Below are positions 25,721-35,200 of a stretch of 64,000 nucleotides of DNA, one piece after another. The stretch is from an uncultured Flavobacteriales bacterium (GTDB lineage: Bacteria > Bacteroidota > Bacteroidia > Flavobacteriales_E > Vicingaceae), in the NCBI GenBank assembly GCA_905479995.1, contig CAJQON010000040.1, positions 32,854 to 96,853 on the forward strand. Direction: 5' to 3'. Under the pieces are notes generated by a model that saw nothing but the letters and a program-made list of their open reading frames with translations, ran no database searches and had not been told where the DNA came from. The stretch's first letter is position 1. Each line of letters opens with the position of its first letter. The translations under genes were made by a program, and so were the position numbers.

Positions 25721-27734
25721 TTAAGGACTCATCAATTTTCCTAAACCTAACATCTCGTCTCTTAAGCGAGCAGCTTCAATAAAATCTTCATCTTTAGCAG
25801 CTTGCCTCATTTTCTTTTTCGTTTCATCCAGCAGTTTTTGGAGCTCATCTTTTTTCATATACTGAACCTTTGGATCTGCAGCAATGTTAATCTGTTCAGT
25901 AATTTGTTGGTCTATATCGTAAGCATCATCTACCACTTTCGACTGTCCTAATATTTGGTTCTTAGACTTTACAATTGCGGCAGGTGATAACCCATGTTCA
26001 GTATTGTATGCGATTTGTTTAATTCTTTTTCGATCTGTTTCATCTATGGTATTTTGCATGGACTTTGTAATCTTATCGGCATACATAATTACCAAGCCAT
26101 TTACGTTTCTGGCAGCTCTCCCCGAAGTTTGGGTAAGCGAACGTTGTGATCTTAAAAACCCTTCCTTATCTGCATCTAAAATAGCTACTAATGATACTTC
26201 AGGTAAATCCAAGCCTTCTCGTAAAAGGTTTACCCCAATTAATACATCGAATAAACCTAAACGTAAATCGCGCAATATCTCTACTCGTTCTAGTGTAACT
26301 ACTTCGGAGTGAATGTATCGACAACGAATACCATTGTTTTCAAAGTACTTGTCTAGCTCTTCGGCCATCCTTTTTGTTAGCGTAGTTACCAAAACGCGTT
26401 CATCCTTCTCTGCTCGTTTGGCAATTTCCTCCATCAAATTGTCAATTTGATTTAAGCTTGGTCTAATTTCTATAATGGGCTCCAATAAACCAGTAGGTCT
26501 AATAATTTGTTCTACAATTACACCTTCAGATTGCTCCAATTCGTAATCGGCTGGAGTAGCACTAACGTAAACTGTTTGATCAATAATTGAAGCAAATTCC
26601 TCAAACTTTAGCGGACGGTTATCCATAGCCGAAGGCAATCTAAAACCATATTCTACCAAATTTTGTTTCCGCGATCTATCGCCACCAAACATAGCACCAA
26701 TTTGCGATACAGTAACATGGCTTTCATCAATTACCGTTAAAAAATCTTTAGGAAAATAATCCAACAAACAGAACGGACGAGAACCTTCGGTTCTTCTGTC
26801 AAAATACCTAGAATAGTTTTCTATACCAGAACAATACCCCAACTCTCGCATCATCTCTAAATCGTAAGTTACTCTATCTTCAATTCGTTTGGCTTCCAAA
26901 TGCTTGCCAATTTCCTTGTAATATTCTACCTGCTTCACCATGTCATCTTGTATTAAATGAATGGCATCTTGCATGCGTTCTTTGGTTGTATTAAAAATAT
27001 TAGCTGGGTAAATATTTAAGTAATCAAACTCTTCCAGTACATTTCCATTAATTGGGTCGAAAGATTCTATTTCTTCAATTTCATCCCCAAAAAAGTAAAC
27101 GCGGTAAGCTATTTCGGCATAAGCCGGATAAATGTCAACGGTGTCTCCTTTTACCCTAAAATTTCCACGTTGAAAATCGGCTTCTGTTCTAGAGTATAAA
27201 CTTTGTACCAATCGCAATAAAAACTTATTTCGGCTAATTACATCACCTGTTTTTATTTTTACAATGTTCTCCTGAAAATCTTCAGGATTACCAATTCCAT
27301 AAATACAAGAAACCGAAGCAATTACAATTACATCTTGTCGGCCAGATAGAAGAGAAGTGGTGGTACTTAACCTCAACTTTTCAATTTCATCGTTAATAGA
27401 CATGTCTTTTTCAATGTACGTATCCGTTACTGGAAGGTAGGCTTCTGGCTGATAATAGTCATAATAAGACACAAAATACTCTACAGCATTATCTGGAAAA
27501 AAACTGTTTAAACTCTCCGTATAATTGTGCCGCTAAGGTTTTGTTGTGGCTCAAAATTAGGGTAGGTCGTTGCACTTTTTCAATGACATTGGCAATGGTA
27601 AAAGTTTTACCAGAACCAGTTACACCAAGTAAAGTTTGAGCAGAAGTTCCATTGCTTATTCCTTCACTCAATTGATCAATTGCCGCAGGTTGATCTCCAG
27701 TAGGTTTAAAGTCGGATACAATTTTAAATGGCAT
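25721..27734 (-). pseudogene. uvrB: Excinuclease ABC subunit B, split by a one-base frameshift
   Basis: UvrB verifies DNA damage in nucleotide excision repair. The first part (27734-27489) encodes 81 residues with Walker A GVTGSGKT (37-44) and stops after KQFFSR. The rest (27472-25721) continues with [11 protein letters not shown] (beta-hairpin), [38 protein letters not shown] and the C-terminal UVR motif. At 27497-27503 the forward strand has seven As (seven Ts in the coding strand). Removing one T joins the frames as [19 protein letters not shown], the family sequence, and gives a normal 670-residue protein. It is either a recent homopolymer mutation or a sequencing/assembly error. Confidence 0.95.
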
Positions 27735-27762
27735 AGTGTAAAGGTATTAGAAAAGCTTTAAA

Positions 27763-27770
27763 TATATTTG
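27763..27770 (+). promoter_or_regulatory. Possible -7 promoter box for the EF-hand protein gene
   Basis: TATATTTG matches TAnnTTTG exactly and lies 21 bases before the chosen ATG (27792), between the divergent uvrB and this gene. No convincing -33 TTTG is found at the usual distance. Confidence 0.4.
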
Positions 27771-27791
27771 TTAAACATACATTTAGTTTTA

Positions 27792-29372
27792 ATGAGATAC
27801 CTTCTCTTATTTAGTTTTATTGCTTGTTGCCTATCGGCTTATTCCCAGTTGCCTGGAGATATTACGGGTGATGATATTGTGGATGCTAATGATTACCTTT
27901 TTTTAAAGGAAAACTTAAGTACAGATGCTCCTTACCAGTTTATTGAAGATTTTGATAAGGATGGTTACCGAACGGTAAGAGATTTGGTGTTGCTGCATAA
28001 CTACCTTTATGCCAATGGCGTTGGGTTAGATGCCCTAAATATTAATCAAAACAATGATATTGCTAGAGCTTCATTTGGGCAATTTAATGCCAAGAAAAAC
28101 AATTTAAAATTGGTGGTCAGTTCCAATTCAAAACCCTTAAGAGCTTTTCAATTTGAGGTTTCTAACATGAAGAAAATAGAGCTTCAAAAAAAGTACCCCA
28201 GTATAGTTGTTGTAAACAATAAAATAATTGGCTTACCCCTTAAAAATGGTCAATATGATTCAGAAATTATTTTGAGCATTAAGTTAAGTGCAGGTATTAG
28301 TGCAGAATATTGTATAGAAAATGCGCTTTTTGTTGACGAATTGGGAAACAATTTTGGACGTGAATTGGGCGATTGCGCTAATCCTTTATGGAGTGCAGAA
28401 GGCTTGGAACAAATAAAAGTGGATGTAAAAAACAACAGTTTTAATGGAGCTACCGATATGGATAGGAATGGAGAGGTAGATATGAAAGATTATGCTTTAT
28501 TGTTTGATTATTTATATGCCAAAGGTCCGCCACCTCCAGGAGAACATTCTGAAACTAAGAAAAGGGTTAGGGTTGAAATGGCTCGTTCTAAAAAAGAAGG
28601 AGATTATTTTGAGTTGTTAATTGCTGGGAGTGATGCTATTTATGCGTTTGATTTAAGTTTTTATGGCATTTCGAAAGTAGTGAACATTACAAATTTAGAT
28701 GCTAAACTATCTAATTTTGAGTATGATGAGACTCGACTGTTGTGGTTTGGATCAAAAGATGAATCGTATAGGGAGATAAGATTATTGGTGCAATTTGAGA
28801 AACCAGTTGATAGTAAGAAAGCTTGTATGAGAGCACCAGTTTTTATAGATGATGAGGGACACTATTTTGGAGTGAAATTAGGAAAATGCTTAGACCTTAA
28901 TTTTGATGAGGAAGGAGAACATGTTTTAGCCGAGCAGTTTAGTAAGTGGAAAGATAAACTGACCACTCATAAGGAGAAAAATCCGAAAACGCCCAAAGAA
29001 AAAAAACAGAAGAAGGAGAAAAAAGTAGTAGAGGCTAAGTCAAAAACTAAAGACAAAGAGAAGCAACCAAAACAGAATAATAAAGAAGTTACCGACTTAA
29101 AAGAAAAGATTACCGATTTAGAAAATGAATTGAATGAGTTGAAAAACAAAATTGACCAAAATGAAAAGAGTTCAATTGATGAGAATGAAGATAATGGGAA
29201 GGAGGACTCTAATAAAACAGTGAAAATTTTGAGCCTAACCAATGCTCAAATTTCCAAACTGAAACCGAAAAAAGGGCAGTTAGTTTATAACAGTGAAGAA
29301 GCTATTTTTATGCTGTATAATGGTACTAAATGGGAGGCTACTAAGGTTGCTCCTGGTGTTACGGTTAAGTAG
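27792..29372 (+). CDS. Secreted EF-hand/dockerin-like protein with internal duplication and coiled coil
   Basis: The ATG at 27792 gives a 526-residue protein with a signal peptide (residues 1-19, ending SAYSQ). Calcium-loop motifs are DITGDDIVDANDY (about 23-35), DFDKDGYRTVRD (53-64) and DMDRNGEVDMKDY (222-234), each followed by a dockerin-like helix. After each block is a similar beta domain ending in DxxGxxFGxxLGxC (near 182-195 and 337-350), so the first 355 residues are a tandem duplication. A Lys/Glu-rich region and coiled coil (about 387-470) follows, and the end (GQLVYNSEEAIFMLYNGTKW) is a small domain common in Bacteroidota surface proteins. No T9SS domain is seen. Cell-surface structural role inferred. 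Confidence 0.8.
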   Translation: MRYLLLFSFIACCLSAYSQLPGDITGDDIVDANDYLFLKENLSTDAPYQFIEDFDKDGYRTVRDLVLLHNYLYANGVGLDALNINQNNDIARASFGQFNAKKNNLKLVVSSNSKPLRAFQFEVSNMKKIELQKKYPSIVVVNNKIIGLPLKNGQYDSEIILSIKLSAGISAEYCIENALFVDELGNNFGRELGDCANPLWSAEGLEQIKVDVKNNSFNGATDMDRNGEVDMKDYALLFDYLYAKGPPPPGEHSETKKRVRVEMARSKKEGDYFELLIAGSDAIYAFDLSFYGISKVVNITNLDAKLSNFEYDETRLLWFGSKDESYREIRLLVQFEKPVDSKKACMRAPVFIDDEGHYFGVKLGKCLDLNFDEEGEHVLAEQFSKWKDKLTTHKEKNPKTPKEKKQKKEKKVVEAKSKTKDKEKQPKQNNKEVTDLKEKITDLENELNELKNKIDQNEKSSIDENEDNGKEDSNKTVKILSLTNAQISKLKPKKGQLVYNSEEAIFMLYNGTKWEATKVAPGVTVK

Positions 29373-29437
29373 TTGTGCTTGAGTGGAATTAAACTAATCT
29401 CTTTTGTCATCCTACTTTCAAATCTTCTTTCTTGTCC

Positions 29438-29476
29438 TTTTTGTCTTGACACAAAAAGAACGAAAAAAGTCAAGGC
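29438..29476. repeat. Inverted-repeat element after the EF-hand protein gene
   Basis: TTTTTGT (29438-29444) pairs with ACAAAAA (29451-29457) around the loop CTTGAC, followed by a second copy of the core as GTCAAGGC (29469-29476). It may act as a weak terminator for the gene ending at 29372. Confidence 0.45.
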
Positions 29477-29740
29477 TTACAATCATACCATAACCTGCGT
29501 TTTGTATTGCCTAAGTTCAGTTGGCTGATTACTGAGACAAGCTCAGCACTTGCCAATTTCACTATGGCACTACTTCTCTCAGAACATGTTATTCTTGAAT
29601 GCCGTTTGGCCTGCACGCTTTTGCCTGTCAACACCAAATGCAAAAGGAATTGTCATTCAGAACGAAAGTTTGCCGGAAACTGGTTTTCGCTACAAACTGA
29701 AGTGTGGAATCTATTTAATAAAGAATTGAGAAAGTTCATT

Positions 29741-29925
29741 GTGCGGTCAGTTCGAGTGATTTCGTTTTTCTCGGGATTGTATCGAGAACTTGTTGAAAGT
29801 AAGCAAAATGTTGTTTACCCGTTGCTTTTAATTATATGTATTTCAGATAGAATTGGTGAATATTACAATAGAACCTGTTGAGTTCTCGATACATTCCGAA
29901 TTCTTCGAAATACTCGAACGGACAG
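29741..29925. repeat. Head-to-head pair of palindromic repeats (copies g and h)
   Basis: Copy g (29741-29789) reads GTCAGTTCGAGTG and ends TGTATCGAGAAC. Copy h (29874-29925) is reversed, starting CCTGTTGAGTTCTCGATAC and ending ACTCGAACGGACAG. The 84 bases between them code for nothing recognisable. This is the same family and arrangement as the block at 23991-24771, 5 kb away. Confidence 0.85.
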
Positions 29926-30018
29926 ATTCTATTTTATCCAAAAAGTATTTTTTGTACTCTTTTCTTGATTTAACAGCCAATAATATTGTTTTGTGCAAGT
30001 TTTGTGCAAGTGGTTTTT

Positions 30019-30049
30019 TTTGGGTGTTAGTGGCTTTCCTTTAGTTTTG
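30019..30049 (+). promoter_or_regulatory. Bacteroidota-type promoter for the FG-GAP protein gene
   Basis: TTTG at 30019-30022, a 19-base spacer, then TAGTTTTG at 30042-30049: both boxes match TTTG-N19-TAnnTTTG exactly. The ATG is 49 bases downstream. Confidence 0.75.
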
Positions 30050-30098
30050 GAGCGTATTATTTCAATACACTATTATAAATCATAAATAATTAACTATA

Positions 30099-31916
30099 AT
30101 GAAAAGTTTAAACTCAATTAAGTATTCTATGCTCATAGCAATTTATTCTTTGCTAAGTTTTGTAAATATAAACAGAGCCAATGCCCAAGATTTTAATTTA
30201 GTTAATAAAGTAGTGGCTTCTGATAGGGGGGGAGATGACCAATTTGGTGTAGCTGTTGCCATATCCGACAATTATGCCATAGTGGGTGCATATAATGAAG
30301 ATGGCATTGGTTTGGATTCTATTCATAATGCTGGTGCAGCATACATTTATACTAAAAGTGCTAGTGGTGCTTGGGTTGAAATGCAAAAACTAGTGGCATC
30401 TGATAGAGATTCTATTGATGCATATTTTGGAGCTGCTGTTGCAATTTCTGGTAATTATGCCATTGTAGGGTCTTACGGAGATGGGGATACTATTGGAGCT
30501 AGTAATACAACTTATTTACAACATGCTGGTTCTGCTTATATCTTTGAAAGAAATACAGCTACTGGGATATGGGAAGAAAAACAAAAGATAGTAGCCATTG
30601 ATAGACAGTTTAGAGCACGTTTTGGATATGCTGTTGCAATTTCTAAAAACTTTGCTGTTGTTGGTGCGAAAGATTTTGGACCGGGAGGTGCTGCATATGT
30701 ATTTGAAAGAGGGTCATCTGGCTGGGGGAATACTCAAAAAATAACATCGAACTCAAGCCAATCAGGTGACCTATTTGGTACTTCGGTAGCAATATATGGC
30801 AACCATATAGCTGTAGGATCTCCTGAGGATGATATCTTATTAAAGGATAGGGCTGGTTCTGCATACGTTTTTGAACAAGATGGAAGCGGAATATGGAATG
30901 AAACTCAAAAAATAGTCCCTTCAGATAGTGATACAAATAGCTATTTTGGCTTTTCAGTATCAATTTCCGATAGTTCGCTTTTGGTAGGAGCGTATAACGA
31001 AGATTTTGCGGATACTTCAGGAAATAATTACATAGAAAATGCTGGTGCTGCTTATGTATTTGAGAAGACAAATGGTATTTGGCAACAACAGCAAAAAATA
31101 GTGGCCTCTGATCGATTAAAAGATGATCATTTTGGTTGGTCAGTTTCTATATCAGGAAATCTAGCACTTATTTCAGCAAGAAGAGCTGATTTAGATGAAA
31201 CGGGGATTAATTATATGCCTACTTCAGGAGCTGCTTACATCTATCTTAAAACTGGAACAACTTGGAATGAAATAGATAAAATAACAAGTAGTCACAGAGA
31301 ACCATATGGGTATTTTGGAAATTCAGTAGCCATTTCTGATAGTAGTGCAATTGTTGGAGCTTATTGGGAAGATAATGACTCATCAGGAACATCTCCCTTA
31401 ACTAGAGCAGGATCAGCCTGCATTTTTGAAGTGTGTGATATAGATAATGCTACAATACTGCTCTCTAAAGGCATACGAGCTGATGATACCTTAGCTTCAT
31501 CTTACCAATGGATAGATTGCGCCAATAACGATACGCTAATTCCCGGAGCAACAAGCCATACTTTTTATCCTGCTTTCGATGGACATTACGCGGTAATTAT
31601 TCAAAAGAATACTTGTGTAGATACTTCTGCATGTGTAGCTGTTGTGTTAACAGGGATTTCAGAAGAAAAACTTGGGAATTCGGTGAACATTTACCCGAAC
31701 CCAGCCAACGAGCAATTGTATATCGATTTAGGTGAAATTAAAGGAGAAAAAGTTTCCCTAATTGACATTACTGGTAAGACTATTTATTCTAGTGCTATAG
31801 TTGGCAAGCAAAAAGTTAACATTCCTTTGCAAGATTATGACAATGGCATTTACTTTGTAAACATTGAATCCAATAATCAAAGCATAACCTATAAAGTGGT
31901 TGTGTTGCATGAATAA
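30099..31916 (+). CDS. Secreted FG-GAP beta-propeller protein with T9SS sorting domain
   Basis: A 605-residue exported protein. A signal peptide of about 30 residues ends ANAQ. Seven repeats follow, each with the pattern FGxxVAIS...AIVGA and then AGxAYIFE (for example DDQFGVAVAISDNYAIVGA, YFGAAVAISGNYAIVGS and YFGNSVAISDSSAIVGA), consistent with one seven-bladed integrin-like propeller over about 33-450. A Cys-containing Ig-like linker (about 450-525) precedes a type A T9SS sorting domain (VNIYPNPANEQLYID, DITGKTIY, DNGIYFVNI). It should be anchored or released at the cell surface. The specific ligand is unknown. It has its own consensus promoter. Confidence 0.9.
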   Translation: MKSLNSIKYSMLIAIYSLLSFVNINRANAQDFNLVNKVVASDRGGDDQFGVAVAISDNYAIVGAYNEDGIGLDSIHNAGAAYIYTKSASGAWVEMQKLVASDRDSIDAYFGAAVAISGNYAIVGSYGDGDTIGASNTTYLQHAGSAYIFERNTATGIWEEKQKIVAIDRQFRARFGYAVAISKNFAVVGAKDFGPGGAAYVFERGSSGWGNTQKITSNSSQSGDLFGTSVAIYGNHIAVGSPEDDILLKDRAGSAYVFEQDGSGIWNETQKIVPSDSDTNSYFGFSVSISDSSLLVGAYNEDFADTSGNNYIENAGAAYVFEKTNGIWQQQQKIVASDRLKDDHFGWSVSISGNLALISARRADLDETGINYMPTSGAAYIYLKTGTTWNEIDKITSSHREPYGYFGNSVAISDSSAIVGAYWEDNDSSGTSPLTRAGSACIFEVCDIDNATILLSKGIRADDTLASSYQWIDCANNDTLIPGATSHTFYPAFDGHYAVIIQKNTCVDTSACVAVVLTGISEEKLGNSVNIYPNPANEQLYIDLGEIKGEKVSLIDITGKTIYSSAIVGKQKVNIPLQDYDNGIYFVNIESNNQSITYKVVVLHE

Positions 31917-31939
31917 GTAGCTATTTAGATTCTTCACGT

Positions 31940-31973
31940 CATTTATTACAATCGCTAAAGCGATGAATAAATG
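31940..31973. repeat. Perfect intergenic hairpin
   Basis: CATTTATT, ATCGCT, AA, AGCGAT, AATAAATG form an almost uninterrupted palindrome; flanking GTCATT and AATGAC extend it. It lies 23 bases after the FG-GAP stop. No T-run follows, so it is more like a repeat or RNA stem than a standard terminator. Confidence 0.6.
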
Positions 31974-32087
31974 TTGTTTTGAATGACAATTGATTAAAGG
32001 AAGCTCTTGTTTGTGTTCAAATAAGCACTAAAAGGGGCTTATGCAAGAACTATTATTCAGTTGAAATTGGAGCTACAATATGAAAAT

Positions 32088-32119
32088 AAAAAAGCCCCAG
32101 CATTTGCTGAGGCTTTTTT
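32088..32119. terminator. Bidirectional intrinsic terminator
   Basis: AAAAAAGCC, one mismatch, CAGC, loop ATTT, GCTG, then GGCTTTTTT. It has a T-run on both strands and sits between the convergent FG-GAP gene and the giant surface protein gene, 17 bases past the latter's original stop (32136). Confidence 0.88.
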
Positions 32120-32135
32120 ATAGAATGAAGTGCTA

Positions 32136-32294
32136 TTATTTAATAACCATAAATCGTTTGGTAGATCGTTTTCCTTCATAAACTACACTCATAAAGTAAA
32201 TACCTTCAGCGTAAGTTTCTGTAGAGAAAGACGAACCGGTACCACTTATTGGTTTTTGCGTAACTAAACTACCCATTTCATTAAAGATTGCCAC
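32136..32294 (-). pseudogene. Detached end of T9SS sorting domain of the giant surface protein
   Basis: After the in-frame TAA at 32295-32297 the same frame stays open for 52 codons, reading VAIFNEMGSLVTQ, then STETYAEGIYFMSVV and KRFMVIK, before a TAA at 32136-32138. This is exactly the second half of a type A sorting domain, whose first half (NLYPNPTSGDLFIMF) lies before the TAA. A single substitution (for example AAA to TAA) explains it. Confidence 0.92.
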
Positions 32295-35200
32295 TTATGC
32301 ATCGGCTGCCAAATCTTGGTTAAACATGATGAATAAATCACCAGAAGTTGGATTTGGATACAGGTTAAAGTTAAAGTTAACTTTAGCAACCTCAGCTGCA
32401 TCGGTATCTTCAACTCCAAGTGCAATGTTAATAAATGAAGTATCTGTTGTTGCTGTTTGATAAACTTCTTTTGTTACAGCATCTTGAATAAATACAACTA
32501 TTTCAATGTCATCATTCAATCCAGCATCATAAAATACAGCATTGCTAGTGTTCCAAGTTTGGCTTATTACCATGGTGTCACCAGGAACCCATGTTTGAGC
32601 AATTCTTGTACCTCCAGCATTTGGCAACATTGCTTTAACAACATTGTTAAAGGCCAGTTCAGTATTTCCAACTCCACCAAGTCCAGCAGCTGTAACTTGC
32701 TTTTCAATTACTGCCATATAAACATCAATGTCATTGCTAAAGTTTTCGTTTATCTCTAATCGAGCATCAACAGTGTAACTGTTTGTTGAAGTTGTTTTAA
32801 CTAAATCAAGATCAAAAATAGCTGAAGTTAAAGCTCTTCTTCTAGTAATTAAAGAATCGGCAACCCAAGCACCAGTATAATTGTTTATGATGTTACCATC
32901 TGTAACTGTTTGTGGTATTTGTGAGGCTCCGTAAAAGAAACTTCTTGCACTTGGTCCAGCTTGATAATCGATAAACAATTTATCTCCAGTTAAAGCATTG
33001 GTGTGGTATTGAATGTCAATTAAATCTTTTGAGTATTCGGTAATAAAAGGATTAAGCGATGTAGATGTAATAACACAAGGTAAACATTCGGTATTGGTAA
33101 AGTGTTCTACCAATACATATTTAGATCGTTCACCAATCCAAACATCATCAAATGCAAATCCTTTAAATTCACCTGCACCATTTGTGCTAAATGCTACTCT
33201 AAATATTACTTTGGCATTTCCAACTAGGTGATCTAAATCGTGTCTTACTTCAACCCAACCAGCATCAACTACATCTGACCATCCAAGTGGTTGTCCACCT
33301 AATACTGTTCCACCTGGTCCATCTCCATTGTTAATAACAACTTGATTGTACCAGTTTATTCCAGCATCAGTACTTTGTTCAGATCCTATAACTTGCCATG
33401 TTTGACCATTGTCAATAGATGATTCTAATACAGCTCCATCACCAATGTCGGCAAAGTCTCTCCACATATCAAAGCGTATCATAGGTTTTTTAAGTGTTGT
33501 GAAATCAAAACAAGGACTACTTACATAAGTTCTTTCTAATGAATTATAATCGCTAGAATCTATTACATGAGAAGTAGACCATGATAAGTTTGTTGGACTA
33601 GGATCTTTAACCCAAGTACTATGTGCCCAATTGTTTAAAGTGTCAAAGTCAATAAAGGTTTTTGCAGTCCAACTATCAGGTCCCGCTTGAAAATCTGTAA
33701 AGTAAGGGTAAGATGTAATCATTGGCTTAACAGATACTAGCTTACTCATAGTATCAATACAATTAAATGTAGTTGAAATAACTAAGTCAACAATATAATC
33801 TCCTGGAGTGGCATAAAAATAGTTGGTGTCTTTAGCTTGAGAAGTTCCCACTAAATCTCCCATGTCCCAGCTATAAGAAAGCGTATCTAAAAGCGAAACA
33901 GTAGAAGATGAATCAAAATACATAATAGGAACTAAAGGATCAAAACATTCGTTAATCCAATAAAAGTCGGCTGTAGGTTTATCACCAAATTCTATCACTG
34001 CGGTAGTATCGGAAACACAACCTGCAACAGTAGTAATTTCTAAGTTAAAACTATGGTTACCATGTACAGCAAATTTATGTTTAGCATGTTGTGTTGAATA
34101 AGTCGTGTCATTGTCAATCGTCCATTTCCAAAATTGCAGTCCATCAGGAGATGGAACAGTAAGATCAGTTAAGTCAATTGTATCAACAATACAAATTCCA
34201 CTAATGCTAAAGTCTGGGTGAGCAGCAGGATTAACATATACCGTATCAACAGCAGTATTAATACATCCTTTGTTATCAGTAAAAGTATAACTCATTGGTA
34301 CTACAGCTAACACATTTAATGGGTAAGCAGTAGGATCAAATGTTACTTGATCTGTACTTGCAGGAACACCATCTAATGTAAATAATCCTGAAATTCCACT
34401 GGTAATTGGTGGAGCACCAGTAAATTGAATTGGGTTGCCAATAATATCGTGGTTATTACAATATTCTTTACTTGGAGTTAGACCACTAATGGTAACAATA
34501 GGTAATGCATTAACTTGAACAAACATACTGTCTTCTCCATAACAGTTGTTCCCATCTACATAGTAATAGTGTAGAACATAACCAGTTCCAACACCTGCTG
34601 TATCTGGATGGAAAATTGCTCTACCATCAGTAGAATCAATGTCTGCAACTCCTGGACCCCAGAAGTAACCATCTGTTGCAATAGAACTGTTGATTAATCC
34701 AGAAATAGGATGCGATCCAGTTAATTCACAATAATCAGAGAAAACGGTATCGTTGTCTATTTGAACATCAGGTGCTTGGTGTAAAGTAAAGTTAGAATCG
34801 ATGCTGTTTGAACATCCATAAATATCTGTATAGTTATAAGTTACTATGTTAGCACCAATTTGAGTGTTGCTCGGAGAAAGTAACATACTATCTAAAGTAG
34901 AAAATACATTAAGTAATGCTGCCGAACTTGAGAAATCTCCACCTCTTGGATTACCAACAATAGTTAAATTACTGTCGTTAGAACAATAGTTTGAACTTAA
35001 GGTAAAGTTTAATGGAGGTAACTCATGTATTACAATTGTTTCTGTAGAGTCAGCAGTACACCCACTTAATGTAGAGGTATAGGTATAAGTAATGTTCCAT
35101 GTTCCTACTGAGTCGGGTGTTAAGAATGCACTGTTACCAGTATTAATAAAAGAGGATGCTTTTCCATCAAAAGTAAAATCACCCGATCCACTTGGATGTG

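Larger units (their letters stand above)
29373..30098. other. 726-base gene-free region with dispersed repeats
   Basis: No gene is supported here. It holds a short inverted repeat TTTTTGT/ACAAAAA (29438-29457) at the head of a sequence ending GTCAAGGC that resembles other Bacteroidota dispersed repeats, a head-to-head pair of the GIY-YIG-associated palindromes (29741-29925), and the FG-GAP gene promoter at the right end. ORFs of 124 and 63 codons run through the repeats, have no recognisable protein character and are probably spurious. The region may be a decayed gene or a landing site for repeats. Confidence 0.6.

Noticed and set aside
27489..27510. Programmed ribosomal frameshift in uvrB
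   Set aside because: T7 could allow slippage, but no stimulatory stem or stop-codon arrangement typical of programmed sites was seen, and UvrB is not known to use one; mutation or sequencing error is simpler.
29507..29881. 124-codon ORF in the gap after the EF-hand protein gene
   Set aside because: It runs through the palindromic repeats, has no recognisable domain or composition typical of the neighbours, and lacks a promoter; more likely chance.
29853..30044. 63-codon ORF before the FG-GAP gene
   Set aside because: Half of it is repeat copy h and it overlaps the promoter boxes of the next gene.
30099..31916. Intragenic tandem repeats in the FG-GAP gene as a phase-variable array
   Set aside because: The repeats are diverged at DNA level and correspond to blades of a propeller; no identical short units prone to slippage were seen.
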